Counted from the first letter of the stretch, positions 52,198-62,230 are shown. The stretch is DNA of 64,000 bases from Bacteroidales bacterium (GCA_900770215.1 CAAGJW010000080.1:1-64000); one strand, 5' to 3'. Numbers and translations are program-made. Notes: a model not told the origin generated them from the sequence alone.

Positions 52198-53841
52198 ATG
52201 AACATTTCAACTTCAAGACTGTGCCTGCTGCTGCTCGCAGCAGCACTTGTGTCCCTCACCAGCCAGGCACAAAACATCACAGGCCACGTGAGATGCAGCG
52301 GCCGTGGCATAGCTGGCGTGGCCGTGAGCGATGGCATCACGGTCGTCACCACCGACGCCCAAGGCTACTACAGCCTGACCAGCGGCAAAATGAACGGCTA
52401 CGTCTTTGTCACCGTGCCGCGCGGCTACGAGCCCGCCTGCCGCGACGGCTTCGCGCCCCAATTCTGGCAACTGCTCAACTCGCCCGACAGCACCGTGGCC
52501 GAGGTGCACGACTTTGCCCTCAACCGCGTCGACAACGACAACTACACCCTCATCGTCTCGGCCGACCCACAAGTGGCACGGCGGCTCAACGACCTTGAGG
52601 AATACCGCGAGGGCTTCATCCCCAAGATCAAGCAGGAGGCCCAGACGGCACGCGCCCAGCACCAGCCCATCTACAACATCGTGCTGGGCGACCTCGTGTG
52701 GGACGGCTTCTGGTACAGCAACAACTACGACCTGCACAATTTCCTCGCCGACCAGGCCGCTCTGGGCTACCCCATGCCCATGTTTCCTGCGATGGGCAAC
52801 CACGACAACGACGGCGCCGTGCCCCAGGGCGACAGCACCGACCTGCTGGCCTCGCGCCCCTGGCGCACCCTCATGGCCCCCAACTACTACTCCTTCAACC
52901 TGGGCCGCGTGCACTATGTGGTGCTCGACAATGTGTACTACAAGAACGAGAACCTGCCCGGCAAGCGCAACAAGGGCATTGCGGGCAAGCGAAACTACGA
53001 CGCCCGCGTGCCCGGCTACCAGCTCGCATGGCTGCGCCAGGACCTGGCGCTTGTCGACAAGAACACACCCGTTGTGGTGGCCCAGCACATACCGGCCTGG
53101 AAATACGACAAGCACCACCAGGCGGTGAACGCCACCCAAAACATCGATGAGGTGGCCGCCTGCCTCAAGGGCTTCAGGCGTGTGCACTTCATCACCGGCC
53201 ACACCCACATCAACCGCAACGTGCACCCCGCAGCCTACAACACCGACTCGACCAGCATGTGGGAGCAAAACATTGCCTCGGTGTGCGCCACCACTTGGTG
53301 GCCAGGCTACCTGTCGGGCCGCGACATCTGCGCCGACGGCTCGCCGGCTGGCTACAGCCGTTGGACGGTGCGGGGCGACACGGTGCAGTGGAAATATGTG
53401 TCGATACAAGACAGCGACGAGCCGCAATTCAGCATGTGGGACATCAACGAGGTGAACCGCTTCATGAGCACCGACGCCGACGTGCTCAAGATGAAAACCC
53501 TGACCGACAAGGTGCCCAGCTGGGACGACTGGGCGCCCAACACGCTACTCGTCAACGTCTATGCCTGGGACGACGACTGGACCATCGAGGCCACCGAAGA
53601 CGGGCGGCCGCTCACCGTGGTGCAACAGCAAGCCCCGGCGCCAGCCCTCTTCCTGAGCCTGGGCCTGCCCTACTTCAAGAAATACAACAAGCCCGACGAC
53701 GACAAGCTGGGAGGCCGCACCTTCCACATCTTCAAGGTGCAGGCCACCACGCCCGACCACCCCGTGACCGTGCGCGTGAGAGACAGCTTCGGGCACACCT
53801 ATGAGCGCACCATGAGCCGCCCGGCGGCATTCAAGTTGTAA
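52198..53841 (+). CDS. Secreted calcineurin-like phosphoesterase, paralogue without dockerin
   Basis: 547 residues with a signal peptide (LCLLLLAAALVSLTSQAQ). Architecture and motifs parallel the gene at 49676: ITGHVRCSGRGIAGVAVSDG, VSADPQVARR, VLGDLVWDGFW, AMGNHDNDG, VAQHIPAWKYDKHH and TGHTHINR. The two are evident tandem paralogues. This copy stops at SFGHTYERTMSRPAAFKL, exactly where the other continues into a linker and dockerin. Its active-site D-x-Q replaces D-x-H in the first motif (ADPQ), so metal binding may be altered. Confidence 0.87.
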   Translation: MNISTSRLCLLLLAAALVSLTSQAQNITGHVRCSGRGIAGVAVSDGITVVTTDAQGYYSLTSGKMNGYVFVTVPRGYEPACRDGFAPQFWQLLNSPDSTVAEVHDFALNRVDNDNYTLIVSADPQVARRLNDLEEYREGFIPKIKQEAQTARAQHQPIYNIVLGDLVWDGFWYSNNYDLHNFLADQAALGYPMPMFPAMGNHDNDGAVPQGDSTDLLASRPWRTLMAPNYYSFNLGRVHYVVLDNVYYKNENLPGKRNKGIAGKRNYDARVPGYQLAWLRQDLALVDKNTPVVVAQHIPAWKYDKHHQAVNATQNIDEVAACLKGFRRVHFITGHTHINRNVHPAAYNTDSTSMWEQNIASVCATTWWPGYLSGRDICADGSPAGYSRWTVRGDTVQWKYVSIQDSDEPQFSMWDINEVNRFMSTDADVLKMKTLTDKVPSWDDWAPNTLLVNVYAWDDDWTIEATEDGRPLTVVQQQAPAPALFLSLGLPYFKKYNKPDDDKLGGRTFHIFKVQATTPDHPVTVRVRDSFGHTYERTMSRPAAFKL

Positions 53842-53869
53842 AAAAGAGGGGGAAAAAGACACGCCCGCA

Positions 53870-56017
53870 TCAGTCGCACTTGGTGAGCACGGCTGGCATG
53901 AGCGTGCGGTTGCCCACGGCAAACTTCACCACCAGCGACCCGCCAGGGCGCTGCTCAACGACGATGCCTTGCCCGAAAACCGGGTGAGCCACCACGTCGC
54001 CAGGATGAATGCCGGCCTCGTCGGCAGCAGCGGCCATGTCCATCTCGTCGCCCAGGCGGGCAGCCATCGCCCGCGAGGCCTCAAAGAGCGCGGGGTCGGG
54101 ATTGCCCTTCACCGTGAGCAGGCGCTGGTCGATTTCGCTTATGAAACGTGAGGGATATTTCTCACCCTGCACCGCGTTGTCGTAGCCCTCGCTCTCGGTG
54201 AGCACCAGGGCGCGCTGGGCGCGCGTCACGGCCACATACATGAGCCGGCGTTCCTCCTCCTCGGCGGCACGCTTGCGCTCGCGCAGGGCGCGGTGGCTGG
54301 GGAAGATGCCCTCGGTCATGCCCACGACAATCACATAGGGGAACTCCAGGCCCTTGGCCTGGTGAATGGTCATGAGCCGCACGGCGGTGCCGTCTTTGCG
54401 ATAGTCGGCATTGGTGTAGAGTGCAATGTCTTGCAGGTAGCGCTCGATGGTGACGGGGAGCTCGTCGTTGCGGTGCTCGTCTTCATAGTAGGCAATGCTG
54501 GCGGCCAGCTCGTCGAGATTTTCGAGGCGGTCCTCGTCCTCGTCGCTGCGCAGCATGTCCTTGAGGCCTGTAGCGCGCATGAGCAGTTCGAAGATGTCGC
54601 CTATGCCCTTGCCGCGTGCCATGGCCTGGCGTGCCCGCTCGATGGCCTGCACAAAGCCGTCGAGCTTGCAGTGGCCAAATGCCGCATCGCCGCGGTGGGC
54701 CACCAGCGTGTCGTAGAGGGGCAGGCCCTCGTCGAGGGCCAACCGGGCCAGGCGCTGCATCGAGGCGGGACCAAACTTGCGGCTGGGCAGGTTCACCACG
54801 CGCATGAGCGACAAGTCGTCGTTGCGCGCCACGAGGCTCAAGTAGGCCAGGGCGTCTTTTATCTCGCGCCGCTCGAAGAAGCGAATGCCGCCCCACACCA
54901 CATATTTCACCTTCTGCTTGATGAGCTCCTGCTCGATTGCGCGCGACAGGTAGCTGGCGCGGTACAAGATGGCAAAGTCGCTGTTCTGGGCCTCGCCGCT
55001 GGCCACGTTTTTCTTGATTTGCCTCACGATCCACTCGCTCTCCTGGGTCTCGCCCTTGAAGTGGTGGTAGAGCACGGGCGAGCCCGAGGGGCGGCGGGTG
55101 AACAGCTCCTTGGGCAGGCGGTCGCGGTTGTGGGCGATGATGGAGTTGGCCACGTCGAGAATGTTGGGCGTGGAGCGATAGTTCTCGGTAAGGAAGATGT
55201 CGCGGTCACTCTTGAAGTTAACAAAGAGGCTGGGCCTGGCACCGCGCCACTCATAGATGGCCTGGTCGGGGTCGCCCACGATGCACAGGTTGTTGTAGCC
55301 GCCGCTCACGGCATTGATCACGTCCCACTCGTCGCGGTCGCAATCCTGCACCTCGTCGACCTGCACATAGTTGATTTCCTGCTGCCAGTGCCGGCGCACC
55401 TGCTCGAAGTGGTCGAGAATGTAGAGAGTGAAATAGATGAGATCGTCGTAGTCGAGCACAAAATGCTTGAGCTGCGTCTTGAGATAGCGAGGAAACTCGT
55501 CGCCGCCCTCCACCGCTTTGGAGCCCGGCAGCATGTAGCCTCCCACATAGTGCTGACGCTGCTGCCCCTTGGCCAAGCCTATGGCAGCGAGAAACTTGCG
55601 CACGGTGGCCTTGGTGCGGTCGAGCCCCATCTCCTGCATCACCTGCTTGGCCAGCACCTTGGCGTCTTGCTCGTCGATGATCTGGAAATTGGCCGGCCAG
55701 CCCAGCCTGAAAATCTCCTGGCGCAGGAAGCGCACGCAGAAGCCGTGTATCGTGCACACGTAGTCGTTCACGTTGCCGCGCTGCACGAGGGTGGCAATGC
55801 GGGTCTTCATCTCCTGGGCGGCCTTGTTGGTGAAGGTCATGCACAAGATGCCGGCCGGGTCGATGCCCAGCACGTTCACCAGGTAGGCATAGCGGTGGGC
55901 GATGACGCGGGTCTTGCCCGAGCCGGCGCCGGCCACAATGCGCAGCCGCCCCTCGGTGGCCTTCACAGCCTCGAGCTGGCGCTCGTTTAAGTCGTTGAAA
56001 AGTGGTTGAGTGTCCAT
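53870..56017 (-). CDS. UvrD/PcrA-like superfamily 1 DNA helicase
   Basis: 715 residues. Motif I GAGSGKT (30-36), motif Ia TFTNKAAQEMK, motif II VDEVQDCD, motif III VGDPDQAIYEWRGA, motif IV ENYRSTPNIL, motif V TIHQAKGLEFPYV and motif VI MYVAVTRAQRAL are all present in UvrD order. It ends in a CarD-like/Tudor-like tail (GDVVAHPVFGQGIVVEQRPG), as in PcrA. ATP-driven 3'-5' unwinding in repair or replication is expected. A minus-strand TATCTTTG box lies at 56054-56047. It is unrelated to the neighbouring phosphoesterases. Confidence 0.93.
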   Translation of the reverse strand: MDTQPLFNDLNERQLEAVKATEGRLRIVAGAGSGKTRVIAHRYAYLVNVLGIDPAGILCMTFTNKAAQEMKTRIATLVQRGNVNDYVCTIHGFCVRFLRQEIFRLGWPANFQIIDEQDAKVLAKQVMQEMGLDRTKATVRKFLAAIGLAKGQQRQHYVGGYMLPGSKAVEGGDEFPRYLKTQLKHFVLDYDDLIYFTLYILDHFEQVRRHWQQEINYVQVDEVQDCDRDEWDVINAVSGGYNNLCIVGDPDQAIYEWRGARPSLFVNFKSDRDIFLTENYRSTPNILDVANSIIAHNRDRLPKELFTRRPSGSPVLYHHFKGETQESEWIVRQIKKNVASGEAQNSDFAILYRASYLSRAIEQELIKQKVKYVVWGGIRFFERREIKDALAYLSLVARNDDLSLMRVVNLPSRKFGPASMQRLARLALDEGLPLYDTLVAHRGDAAFGHCKLDGFVQAIERARQAMARGKGIGDIFELLMRATGLKDMLRSDEDEDRLENLDELAASIAYYEDEHRNDELPVTIERYLQDIALYTNADYRKDGTAVRLMTIHQAKGLEFPYVIVVGMTEGIFPSHRALRERKRAAEEEERRLMYVAVTRAQRALVLTESEGYDNAVQGEKYPSRFISEIDQRLLTVKGNPDPALFEASRAMAARLGDEMDMAAAADEAGIHPGDVVAHPVFGQGIVVEQRPGGSLVVKFAVGNRTLMPAVLTKCD

Positions 56018-56272
56018 TCCTGTTCAGGCATCAATTTAAATCACGACAAAGATAAGCAAAATTTCTGGAAACGGGCCAGGAGCCCCTCAGTGGAAAAGAA
56101 TGGGGACAGGATGCTGGAGGCCAGGAATTGGGCCCAGGTGAAAAATACAGGCAACTAGCGTAACAATCGCGTTATAATCAACGACTTACAGGTATTGAAA
56201 GGGCGCAATATATTGCGCCCACCGCAGTAATGACAATGTTTGTTGTAGATGCAATGTGGTGAGGACAGCTTT

Positions 56273-56620
56273 TAGGCAGGTGGTGGAGCGAGCCCTCGGG
56301 GCGAGCGAAACCCCTGCATCAGCGCATCTTTCAATATTTTAGCCCGTGAAACGGGCGACACAGTGTAGGCAGGTGGTGGAGCGAGCCCCCCACGAGGCGA
56401 GCGCAACCCCTGCAAAACAGCATCTTTCAATATTTTAGCCCGTGAAACGGGCGACACAGTGTAGGCAGGCGGTGGAGCGAGCCCTCGGGGCGAGCGAAAC
56501 CCCTGCATCAGCGCATCTTTCAATATTTTAGCCCGTGAAACGGGCGACACAGTGTAGGCAGGCGGTGGAGCGAGCCCCCACGGGGCGAGCGAAACCCCTG
56601 CAAAACAGCATCTTTCACGG
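56273..56620. repeat. 93-96-bp tandem repeat array
   Basis: TAGGCAGG marks unit starts at 56273, 56366, 56462 and 56555 (spacings 93, 96, 93). Each full unit contains GGTGGAGCGAGCCC, GGCGAGCGAAACCCCTGCA, CATCTTTCAATATTTTAG and CCCGTGAAACGGGCGACACA; the last unit is cut short and passes into TTTCACGGG. Alternate units differ as CTGCATCAGCG or CTGCAAAACAG, a two-unit higher-order pattern. CCCGT...ACGGG gives each unit a small hairpin. Confidence 0.9.
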
Positions 56621-56633
56621 GACAAGCCCTGTA

Positions 56634-56722
56634 GGGGCGGCAGAACGCTGCTGCCACACGGTGGCACTACACTGCACGTGGGTGATGACTCTGCCACCCC
56701 TACGGGGCTTGCCTGGCAGTGG
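56634..56722. repeat. Dispersed intergenic repeat, copy B
   Basis: It matches 18251-18345 (copy A) apart from short indels, with shared GGGGCGGCAGAACG and GGGGCTTGCCTGGCAGTGG ends. It abuts the tandem array on its right side, so the array and this element may be parts of one larger repeat family. Confidence 0.75.
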
Positions 56723-56836
56723 AGATGGCCGCCTGAGGGGTGCAAAAGAAAACGAAAGGGCGGTGTCGGTCGCGACATGGCCCTTTCGCATTGACTATAA
56801 AGTATAAAAATTAATCTGTTATGCTCTAAGTTTTCT

Positions 56837-57394
56837 TTATTCTATCACCCGGCAGGCACCCACATAGCGCGAGCGGTAATAGGCCTCGGTCGACTTGCTC
56901 TCGCTCACCCCGCGGCTGCAGGCTGCGTGAATGAAGCGGAACGTGCCGTCGCCGTAGCTCTCGGTCACGATGCCCACGTGGCCCACGCCGCCACGACCGG
57001 CCCGGCCGTTGAAAAACACCAAGTCGCCCGGCTTGATGTCGTCGCGCGACACGCGGCGGCCGTTGTTCACCTGGCCACGCGAAGAGCGGTTGAGGCGAAT
57101 GCCGAATTTCTTGAACACGTAGCTCGTGAAACCTGAGCAGTCGAAGCCGCTGGGACTCATTGCGCCATACACATAGGGCGTGCCCTTGAAGGTGAAGGCA
57201 TAGGCCAGGAGCTGACGCACTTGCTCGGCAGGGTTGTCGTTGATCGACGCCTTGGCAATTTGCTCGGCTACTGTGCCGCGATGAGATTTCTTGTGGCGGT
57301 TGAGACGCTGGGCTTGTGCACCTGTAGCACAGGTAACTATCATGAGGGTAACCAGAAGGCAGCGTCCAAGTATCGACTGAATATTATTCTTCAT
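56837..57394 (-). CDS. NlpC/P60 (C40) cell-wall endopeptidase
   Basis: 185 residues from the ATG at 57394 (MKNNIQSILGRCLLVTLMIV signal). The NlpC/P60 domain is complete: YVYGAMSPSGFDCSGF with Cys86, GGVGHVGIV with His139 and RFIHAAC with His156. It hydrolyses D-Glu-gamma-diaminoacid bonds in peptidoglycan stem peptides. A short basic segment (RLNRHKKSHRG) precedes the domain. Secreted to the periplasm. The in-frame ATG 11 codons upstream lacks signal-like sequence. Confidence 0.9.
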   Translation of the reverse strand: MKNNIQSILGRCLLVTLMIVTCATGAQAQRLNRHKKSHRGTVAEQIAKASINDNPAEQVRQLLAYAFTFKGTPYVYGAMSPSGFDCSGFTSYVFKKFGIRLNRSSRGQVNNGRRVSRDDIKPGDLVFFNGRAGRGGVGHVGIVTESYGDGTFRFIHAACSRGVSESKSTEAYYRSRYVGACRVIE

Positions 57395-58151
57395 ATAACA
57401 ATTTTTTAGCATCAGGCGGGGCTTCATTGCCCCAAGGTGGTCATGACTCCAGAGGCGGAATCATCGGTTAGCTACAAAAGAGAAAATTGATGGTAGACAT
57501 GAATTTCACACGAAATTCACTGGTTTTCTTCTTAATTGCTCCACAAATTTAATAAACGACGACTTGCGATGCAAATCATTAAAACGTTCTTAAACATTTA
57601 CGGTTGTAAACTGCCGAACCCCACACTTTGTCCTAAACCACCTAATAATTGTGCCTTAGGGCAGTTTAATTTTCAAAATTCGGCAAAATCAAAAACTTCA
57701 AAAATAACACTTTTTAACAAAATAGTACATTACGAAAGATTCACTTTTCATCAAAAACAGTAGAAAACTGCACAAAATGAAGAAAAAGTGCAACAAAAGT
57801 AATCTTTTGAACACTTGCACCCCATTTTAAGCAAAAAGTGACAAAACCCGCAGCCAGACAGCGCTGCAAGAAACCAGCCCCGCTTGCTGCCACATCTTTC
57901 ATGCGCCCCTTGGCCGCCATCGGCCGTGAGGTGTTCTCACGCCACCCCGCCCAAGCAAGGCTTTGCCTTTCTGGTTTTATTGAAAATTGAAAGAAAATCG
58001 ATGTCAACGCGAAAAAAAGTGCAAAAAAAAAACGGTTTTTAAAAATAATTATACAACTTTGTTTGCAACGTCAACAATATATGGAATTGCCCTTAATTCA
58101 ATAACACAAACCATAGAACAATCTTTCAACTAACAACTAAATACAACAGAC
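57395..58151. other. 757-bp gene-free AT-rich region
   Basis: Rich in poly-A/T runs, with a short GC-rich island at about 57840-57970 (CATCGGCCG region). A 75-codon plus-strand frame at 57536 has no recognisable features and is not called. No promoter with both boxes was found for the damaged lipoprotein gene downstream. Confidence 0.55.
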
Positions 58152-58701
58152 ATGAAAAAAGAGATGTTTAATCACGCTGGCACTTTTATTCGTTTTAAGT
58201 GCTTGTGGCAATGACGAGCCCGACGATCCTGCACAGGTAACGCGTGCACAAGACGGGAACGGAAAGGTTTTTGTTGAAAACGGAAAACTTGTCGATGCCA
58301 CCATCAACTACTCACAAGCCCAGCTCATCGACGCCCTCAACCACTACGAGTGGGTGCAAGAATATGCATTCTACTACGACAACAAGACCGTTTCGGGAAA
58401 AACCGAAATTCCATGGCTCCCAACAAAAATGCATATCGATGCAACTATAGAATATGACACCGACATACCTGCATGCAAAACAAGGCTGATGTCGATCGAT
58501 GGCAAAGTCATCACTGCCACCATGCGCTTCGACCCCACATCAAGCTCATTTTATCCTGCCGAGAAATATATAGTGGTAGCACTTGACATGTCGCAAAACA
58601 CGGGACGCATTGTTATGGACCAAAAGCTTCCCAATGAAGTGAAAGGCTATGATGCATCGTCGTTGTATGCTCGCATGGTTTGGAAAGCCGAAATACCGTA
58701 A
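58152..58701 (+). pseudogene. Frameshifted small lipoprotein gene
   Basis: An ATG at 58152 is followed by AAAAAAGAG. In that frame a stop comes after 20 codons, but the next frame reads LITLALLFVLSACGNDEPDD, a lipoprotein signal with Cys, and stays open to TAA at 58701 (INYSQAQLIDALNHYEWVQE; IVVALDMSQNTGRIVMDQKL). Removing a single G after the A tract restores MKKRCLITLALLFVLSAC. So one inserted base, real or from sequencing, breaks the gene. The domain is an unassigned Bacteroidales lipoprotein (about 180 residues). Confidence 0.7.
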
Positions 58702-58729
58702 TCACTCTATTATAACAAAACACAGCGCA

Positions 58730-60485
58730 TGAAGCGTGCACTTATAGCCATTTTCACATGGGCCGCACTATGGCAGGGGCAGCCGCCGCTGGCACGGCGA
58801 GTCGCGTCCCTGCCGACACGGCCACACTGGCTCACGGGCTGCAACTCGACAATGTGGTTGTGTATGGCAGCCAGTCAAATTTTGGTGTCGCCTCGTCGCA
58901 GATGAGTGCCACCACACTGAGCAAACAGCAGATTATGGCGGTACCCGTTTTCCTGGGCGAGCCCGATGTGTTCAAGTCGCTACAGAAAATGCCGCAGCGA
59001 GGATTACCGCGCGAGCCGCAACGAGAGCAGCTGGAGCAACCTGCTGTCGAGCATCTATTTCACCACCTTTCTCACTGCAAGCCACCGGCTGAACCTGAAC
59101 CTCAACTATAGCCAGTACCTCTACGACATGTCGAGCAAGAACGTGATAAAAAACGAGATTATCGACCTGTACCGGCTATATTATACCCACCACGATGTGA
59201 ACAGCATCACCTCACACTCGGGCATAAAAGACATTGCTCTCACGGCCGATGCCTCGCTGCGCCTGGGGCAGCGGCACTGGCTGCGCTACGGACTGAAGCT
59301 CTCCCGGCAGATGCTCTCGCCCGACACAATAGTGTTTAAGGACGTGAACGTGACGCGATTCAGGGGCGGCATGAACTATAGTGGAAATGAAAACTTCTAC
59401 AACCCGAAGTATTCCACCTCAAGAGAGCTTGTCGACTACAGAAGCGCCAACGAGATGCACATCAACAATGCGGCCCTCTATGCCGAAGACGACTACACAG
59501 TAGTGAGCCCGCTGAAGGTGAACTACGGTCTGCGCCTGAGCGCCTACGCGGTCACGGGCAAGACCCACCTTGCCATTGAACCGCGACTGTCGGTGAGATG
59601 CCTCATCGCCCACGGGCTTGCCGTCAAGGCCTCCTACTCGAGCATGACACAGGGCATTCACCGCCTTGTAACCAACAATATCGTGATGCCAAGCGACATA
59701 GGGGTGCCCATCACCAAAGACATCCCCTTGATGAAAAGCAACCTTTACGGCCTTGGGCCGAATTGGGACTGGAAAGGCTTGGGCATTGCTGTCGAAACCT
59801 ACTACAAAACGCTCAACAACGTGCTGGAGTACAAAAACGGGGCTTCCTACTTCATCACCAACCGCAACTGGCAAGAAATCGTGGTCCTGGGCAAGGGACG
59901 CAGCTATGGCTGCGAGCTGCTGGTGGAACGAAAGATGGGAAAACCACCGGCCGGCTCACCTACACGTGGTCGAAGGCGCTGCGCAAGTTTGACCGCGCAG
60001 GCCAGGAGATAAACGGCGGGCGGGAATTCTATGCCGCTACCTACCACCGGCACAAATTCTACCGCTTGAAAGTGAGAGGGGTGGCCAATAGAGAAGAGCT
60101 CCTGTTTGGCTGGTATATCGACAGATTCTACTCGGTGAGCGACAACTTCACCTCCGACGACATCATCTTTCTCGACAACCAGCTGTCGAAGCCCTACGGT
60201 GACTGGGAAGCCGGGATGAGCAACGTGTTCGACGACCATCTATTCGACGGCCAGGACTACACATTCACGGTGGAGACGCGCAAGCGATATGGCGACAAGG
60301 CCCGCGTGATCGTGGAGCTGGAGGCCCTCAATGCCGACTTGTTCTACTTTCTCAAGTCCTACATGCTGTATCGCATTTCGACCGACGATGCCTATCTCAC
60401 GCCCATAGGGCTGTACAGCAACATCGACAACGGCTGGGGCATACTGGGCACCTTGAGCTACGACCGGCACATCCTGTACTATTGA
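58730..60485 (+). pseudogene. Decayed TonB-dependent receptor joined to a DUF4249 C-terminus
   Basis: Segments in different frames together form a TonB receptor: a start with MKRALIAIFTWAALW, the plug beginning VVVYGSQSNFGVASSQMSAT ... FLGEPDVFKSLQKMPQ (to about 58995), then barrel strands SDYRASRNESSWSNLLSSIY to LVERKMGK (to about 59945), then YTWSKALRKFDRAGQEINGG. After that the sequence switches to YRLKVRGV ... LYSNIDNGWGILGTLSYDRH, which looks like the end of a DUF4249 protein, the usual neighbour of such receptors. Frameshifts near 58780, 58995 and 59945, loss of most of the plug and a deletion joining two genes show clear decay. Confidence 0.75.
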
Positions 60486-60554
60486 AACGCGCGAGGGACG
60501 GCTGCTGCGCAGTCACCCCTCACGGCGATATTTCATGTGGCGGCGAGAGTGTTT

Positions 60555-62078
60555 TTACTCGCCACGCTTGATGAGGCTGTGTATGGCACGGCCCACGTTG
60601 TTGGCAATGTCGGGGGCAATGAGGCCGTGGGTGCCTTGCTCCTCGACAGCGATGTCGCCTGCCAGGCCGTGCACATACACGGCCAGCACCACGCCCCAGT
60701 CGGGGGCATAGCCCTGGGCGATGAAAGCGGCAATCACGCCCGTGAGGCAGTCGCCGCTGCCGGCGGTGGCCATGCCGGCGTTGCCGCTGCTGTTGATATA
60801 GACCTTGCCGTCGGGGCGCACCGTCATGGTGTAGTGGCCCTTGAGCACAATGGTGACCTCGTAGAGCTTCGACACGTCGATGGCCTTCTTGAGGCGCTCC
60901 TCGTCGGTGCGGTGCAGATCGAAGAGGCGGTCAAACTCGGCCTCGTGCGGCGTGAGTATCGAGCCCTTGGGGATGCTGCGCAGCAGGATGGGGCGCTTGG
61001 CAATGCAATTGAGGGCGTCGGCATCGAGAATGCAGGGCTGGCGGTAGCTCTTCAAGAAGGTGTCGACGGCGTCGACCGTCTCGTCGCTCGTGCCCATGCC
61101 GGGGCCCAGGGCCACCACGCTGTACTTGTGGTAGAGGTCGATGCTGGTGGTGAAAATCTCGTTGCGGTCGGCCTCAAAGAGCACCTCGGGCACAGCCGTC
61201 GACAGCGGCACAAAGCCGCAGCGCGGGGCGTGCACAGTGACCAGGCCTGCACCGGCGCGGGTGGCACCGCGGGCGGCGAGCACGGCGGCGCCCATCATGC
61301 CGTAGCTGCCGGCCACGAGAAAGACCGTGCCGTTGTCATACTTGTTGATAAACGGGTCGTGGGGGCGCAAGGCAGCCCTCACGTCGTCGCGCTCGATGAG
61401 GTAGAAGTCGGTGGGCACCTGGGCGATGGCGCGCTCGTCCATGTCGAGGTCGAGCACCTTCACCTCGCCCACAAACTGGGCGTTCTCGGCAAAAAAGAAC
61501 GAGAGGCGCTTGAACTGGAAGGCCAGCGTGAGCTTGGCCTTGATGATGTTGCGGTGGTCGGTGCCCATGTTCCACTCGCCGAAGAGGCCCGAAGGCACGT
61601 CGATCGACACGGTGTAGGCTCCCGAGTCGTTGATATACTGCACCAGGGCCGAGTAGCCACCCTTGAGCGGGCTGCGCAGCCCCGAGCCGAAGAGGCCGTC
61701 GAGCACTACGTCGTCGGGACCCAGCTCGGGTGGGTTGAAGGTGTCGACCACCTCGTTAAATTCCACGTTGGGGCAGTCTTGCAGGCGGTCTTTGTTGGTC
61801 GAGCAGCACGGCGACAGGTGCGACGACTTGATGTTGAACAAGTACACCTCCGACCGGTAACCCTGCTCCGAGAGCATGCGGGCAGCGGCCAGCGCGTCGC
61901 CGCCGTTGTTGCCAGGCCCGGCAAATATCACCAGGCGCTTCGACGGGCGCCAGCGCGAGATGATCTCGTAGGCCACCGCCGAGGCAGCACGCTCCATGAG
62001 GTCGAGTGTTGAGATGTTTTCGGCTTCGATTGTCGCTTCGTCTATTCTCCTTATACCATCGGTAGTAAAAATCTTCAT
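60555..62078 (-). CDS. nnr: Bifunctional NAD(P)HX epimerase/dehydratase
   Basis: 507 residues. The N-terminal YjeF_N epimerase (MKIFTTDGIRRIDEATIEAE; LVIFAGPGNNGGDALAAARM) is fused to a C-terminal YjeF_C/carbohydrate-kinase-like dehydratase (LGPGMGTSDETVDAVDTFLK; CILDADALN; LTPHEAEFDRLF; GNAGMATAGSGDCLTGVIAA). Together they repair hydrated NAD(P)H using ATP or ADP. Asp in GSGDCLTG is the catalytic base. The two-domain layout is typical in Bacteroidetes. Confidence 0.95.
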   Translation of the reverse strand: MKIFTTDGIRRIDEATIEAENISTLDLMERAASAVAYEIISRWRPSKRLVIFAGPGNNGGDALAAARMLSEQGYRSEVYLFNIKSSHLSPCCSTNKDRLQDCPNVEFNEVVDTFNPPELGPDDVVLDGLFGSGLRSPLKGGYSALVQYINDSGAYTVSIDVPSGLFGEWNMGTDHRNIIKAKLTLAFQFKRLSFFFAENAQFVGEVKVLDLDMDERAIAQVPTDFYLIERDDVRAALRPHDPFINKYDNGTVFLVAGSYGMMGAAVLAARGATRAGAGLVTVHAPRCGFVPLSTAVPEVLFEADRNEIFTTSIDLYHKYSVVALGPGMGTSDETVDAVDTFLKSYRQPCILDADALNCIAKRPILLRSIPKGSILTPHEAEFDRLFDLHRTDEERLKKAIDVSKLYEVTIVLKGHYTMTVRPDGKVYINSSGNAGMATAGSGDCLTGVIAAFIAQGYAPDWGVVLAVYVHGLAGDIAVEEQGTHGLIAPDIANNVGRAIHSLIKRGE

Positions 62079-62230
62079 TCCATGAGCAGTTTAATCGACT
62101 CGCTGCCAGCCATGAGCCACGGCGGGCGCAGTCTTACGATTTAGCCTACAAAAATAACACTTTTTTCACTGAGCAAGAACATAAAACCACAAAAAAAATT
62201 GTAGCAATCTTTTCTTATCTGTATTAGAAA

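Larger units (their letters stand above)
56018..56836. other. 819-bp gene-free region dominated by repeats
   Basis: The first 250 bp are AT-mixed with the helicase promoter near 56047. Then come the 93-96-bp tandem repeats (56273-56620), the dispersed repeat copy B (56634-56722) and a short spacer to the NlpC gene. A minus-strand open frame across the repeats is rejected as a gene. Confidence 0.75.

Noticed and set aside
56273..56620. CRISPR array in the 93-96-bp repeats
   Set aside because: The whole unit is conserved, with no variable spacers.
56272..56778. A 168-codon minus-strand ORF across the tandem array
   Set aside because: Its protein is just the repeat translated (SPVSRAKILKDA units). 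There is no start context, and the open frame persists because the repeat unit is a multiple of three.
57536..57763. A 75-codon plus-strand ORF in AT-rich DNA
   Set aside because: No domain, no signal peptide, no promoter and biased composition typical of random AT-rich frames.
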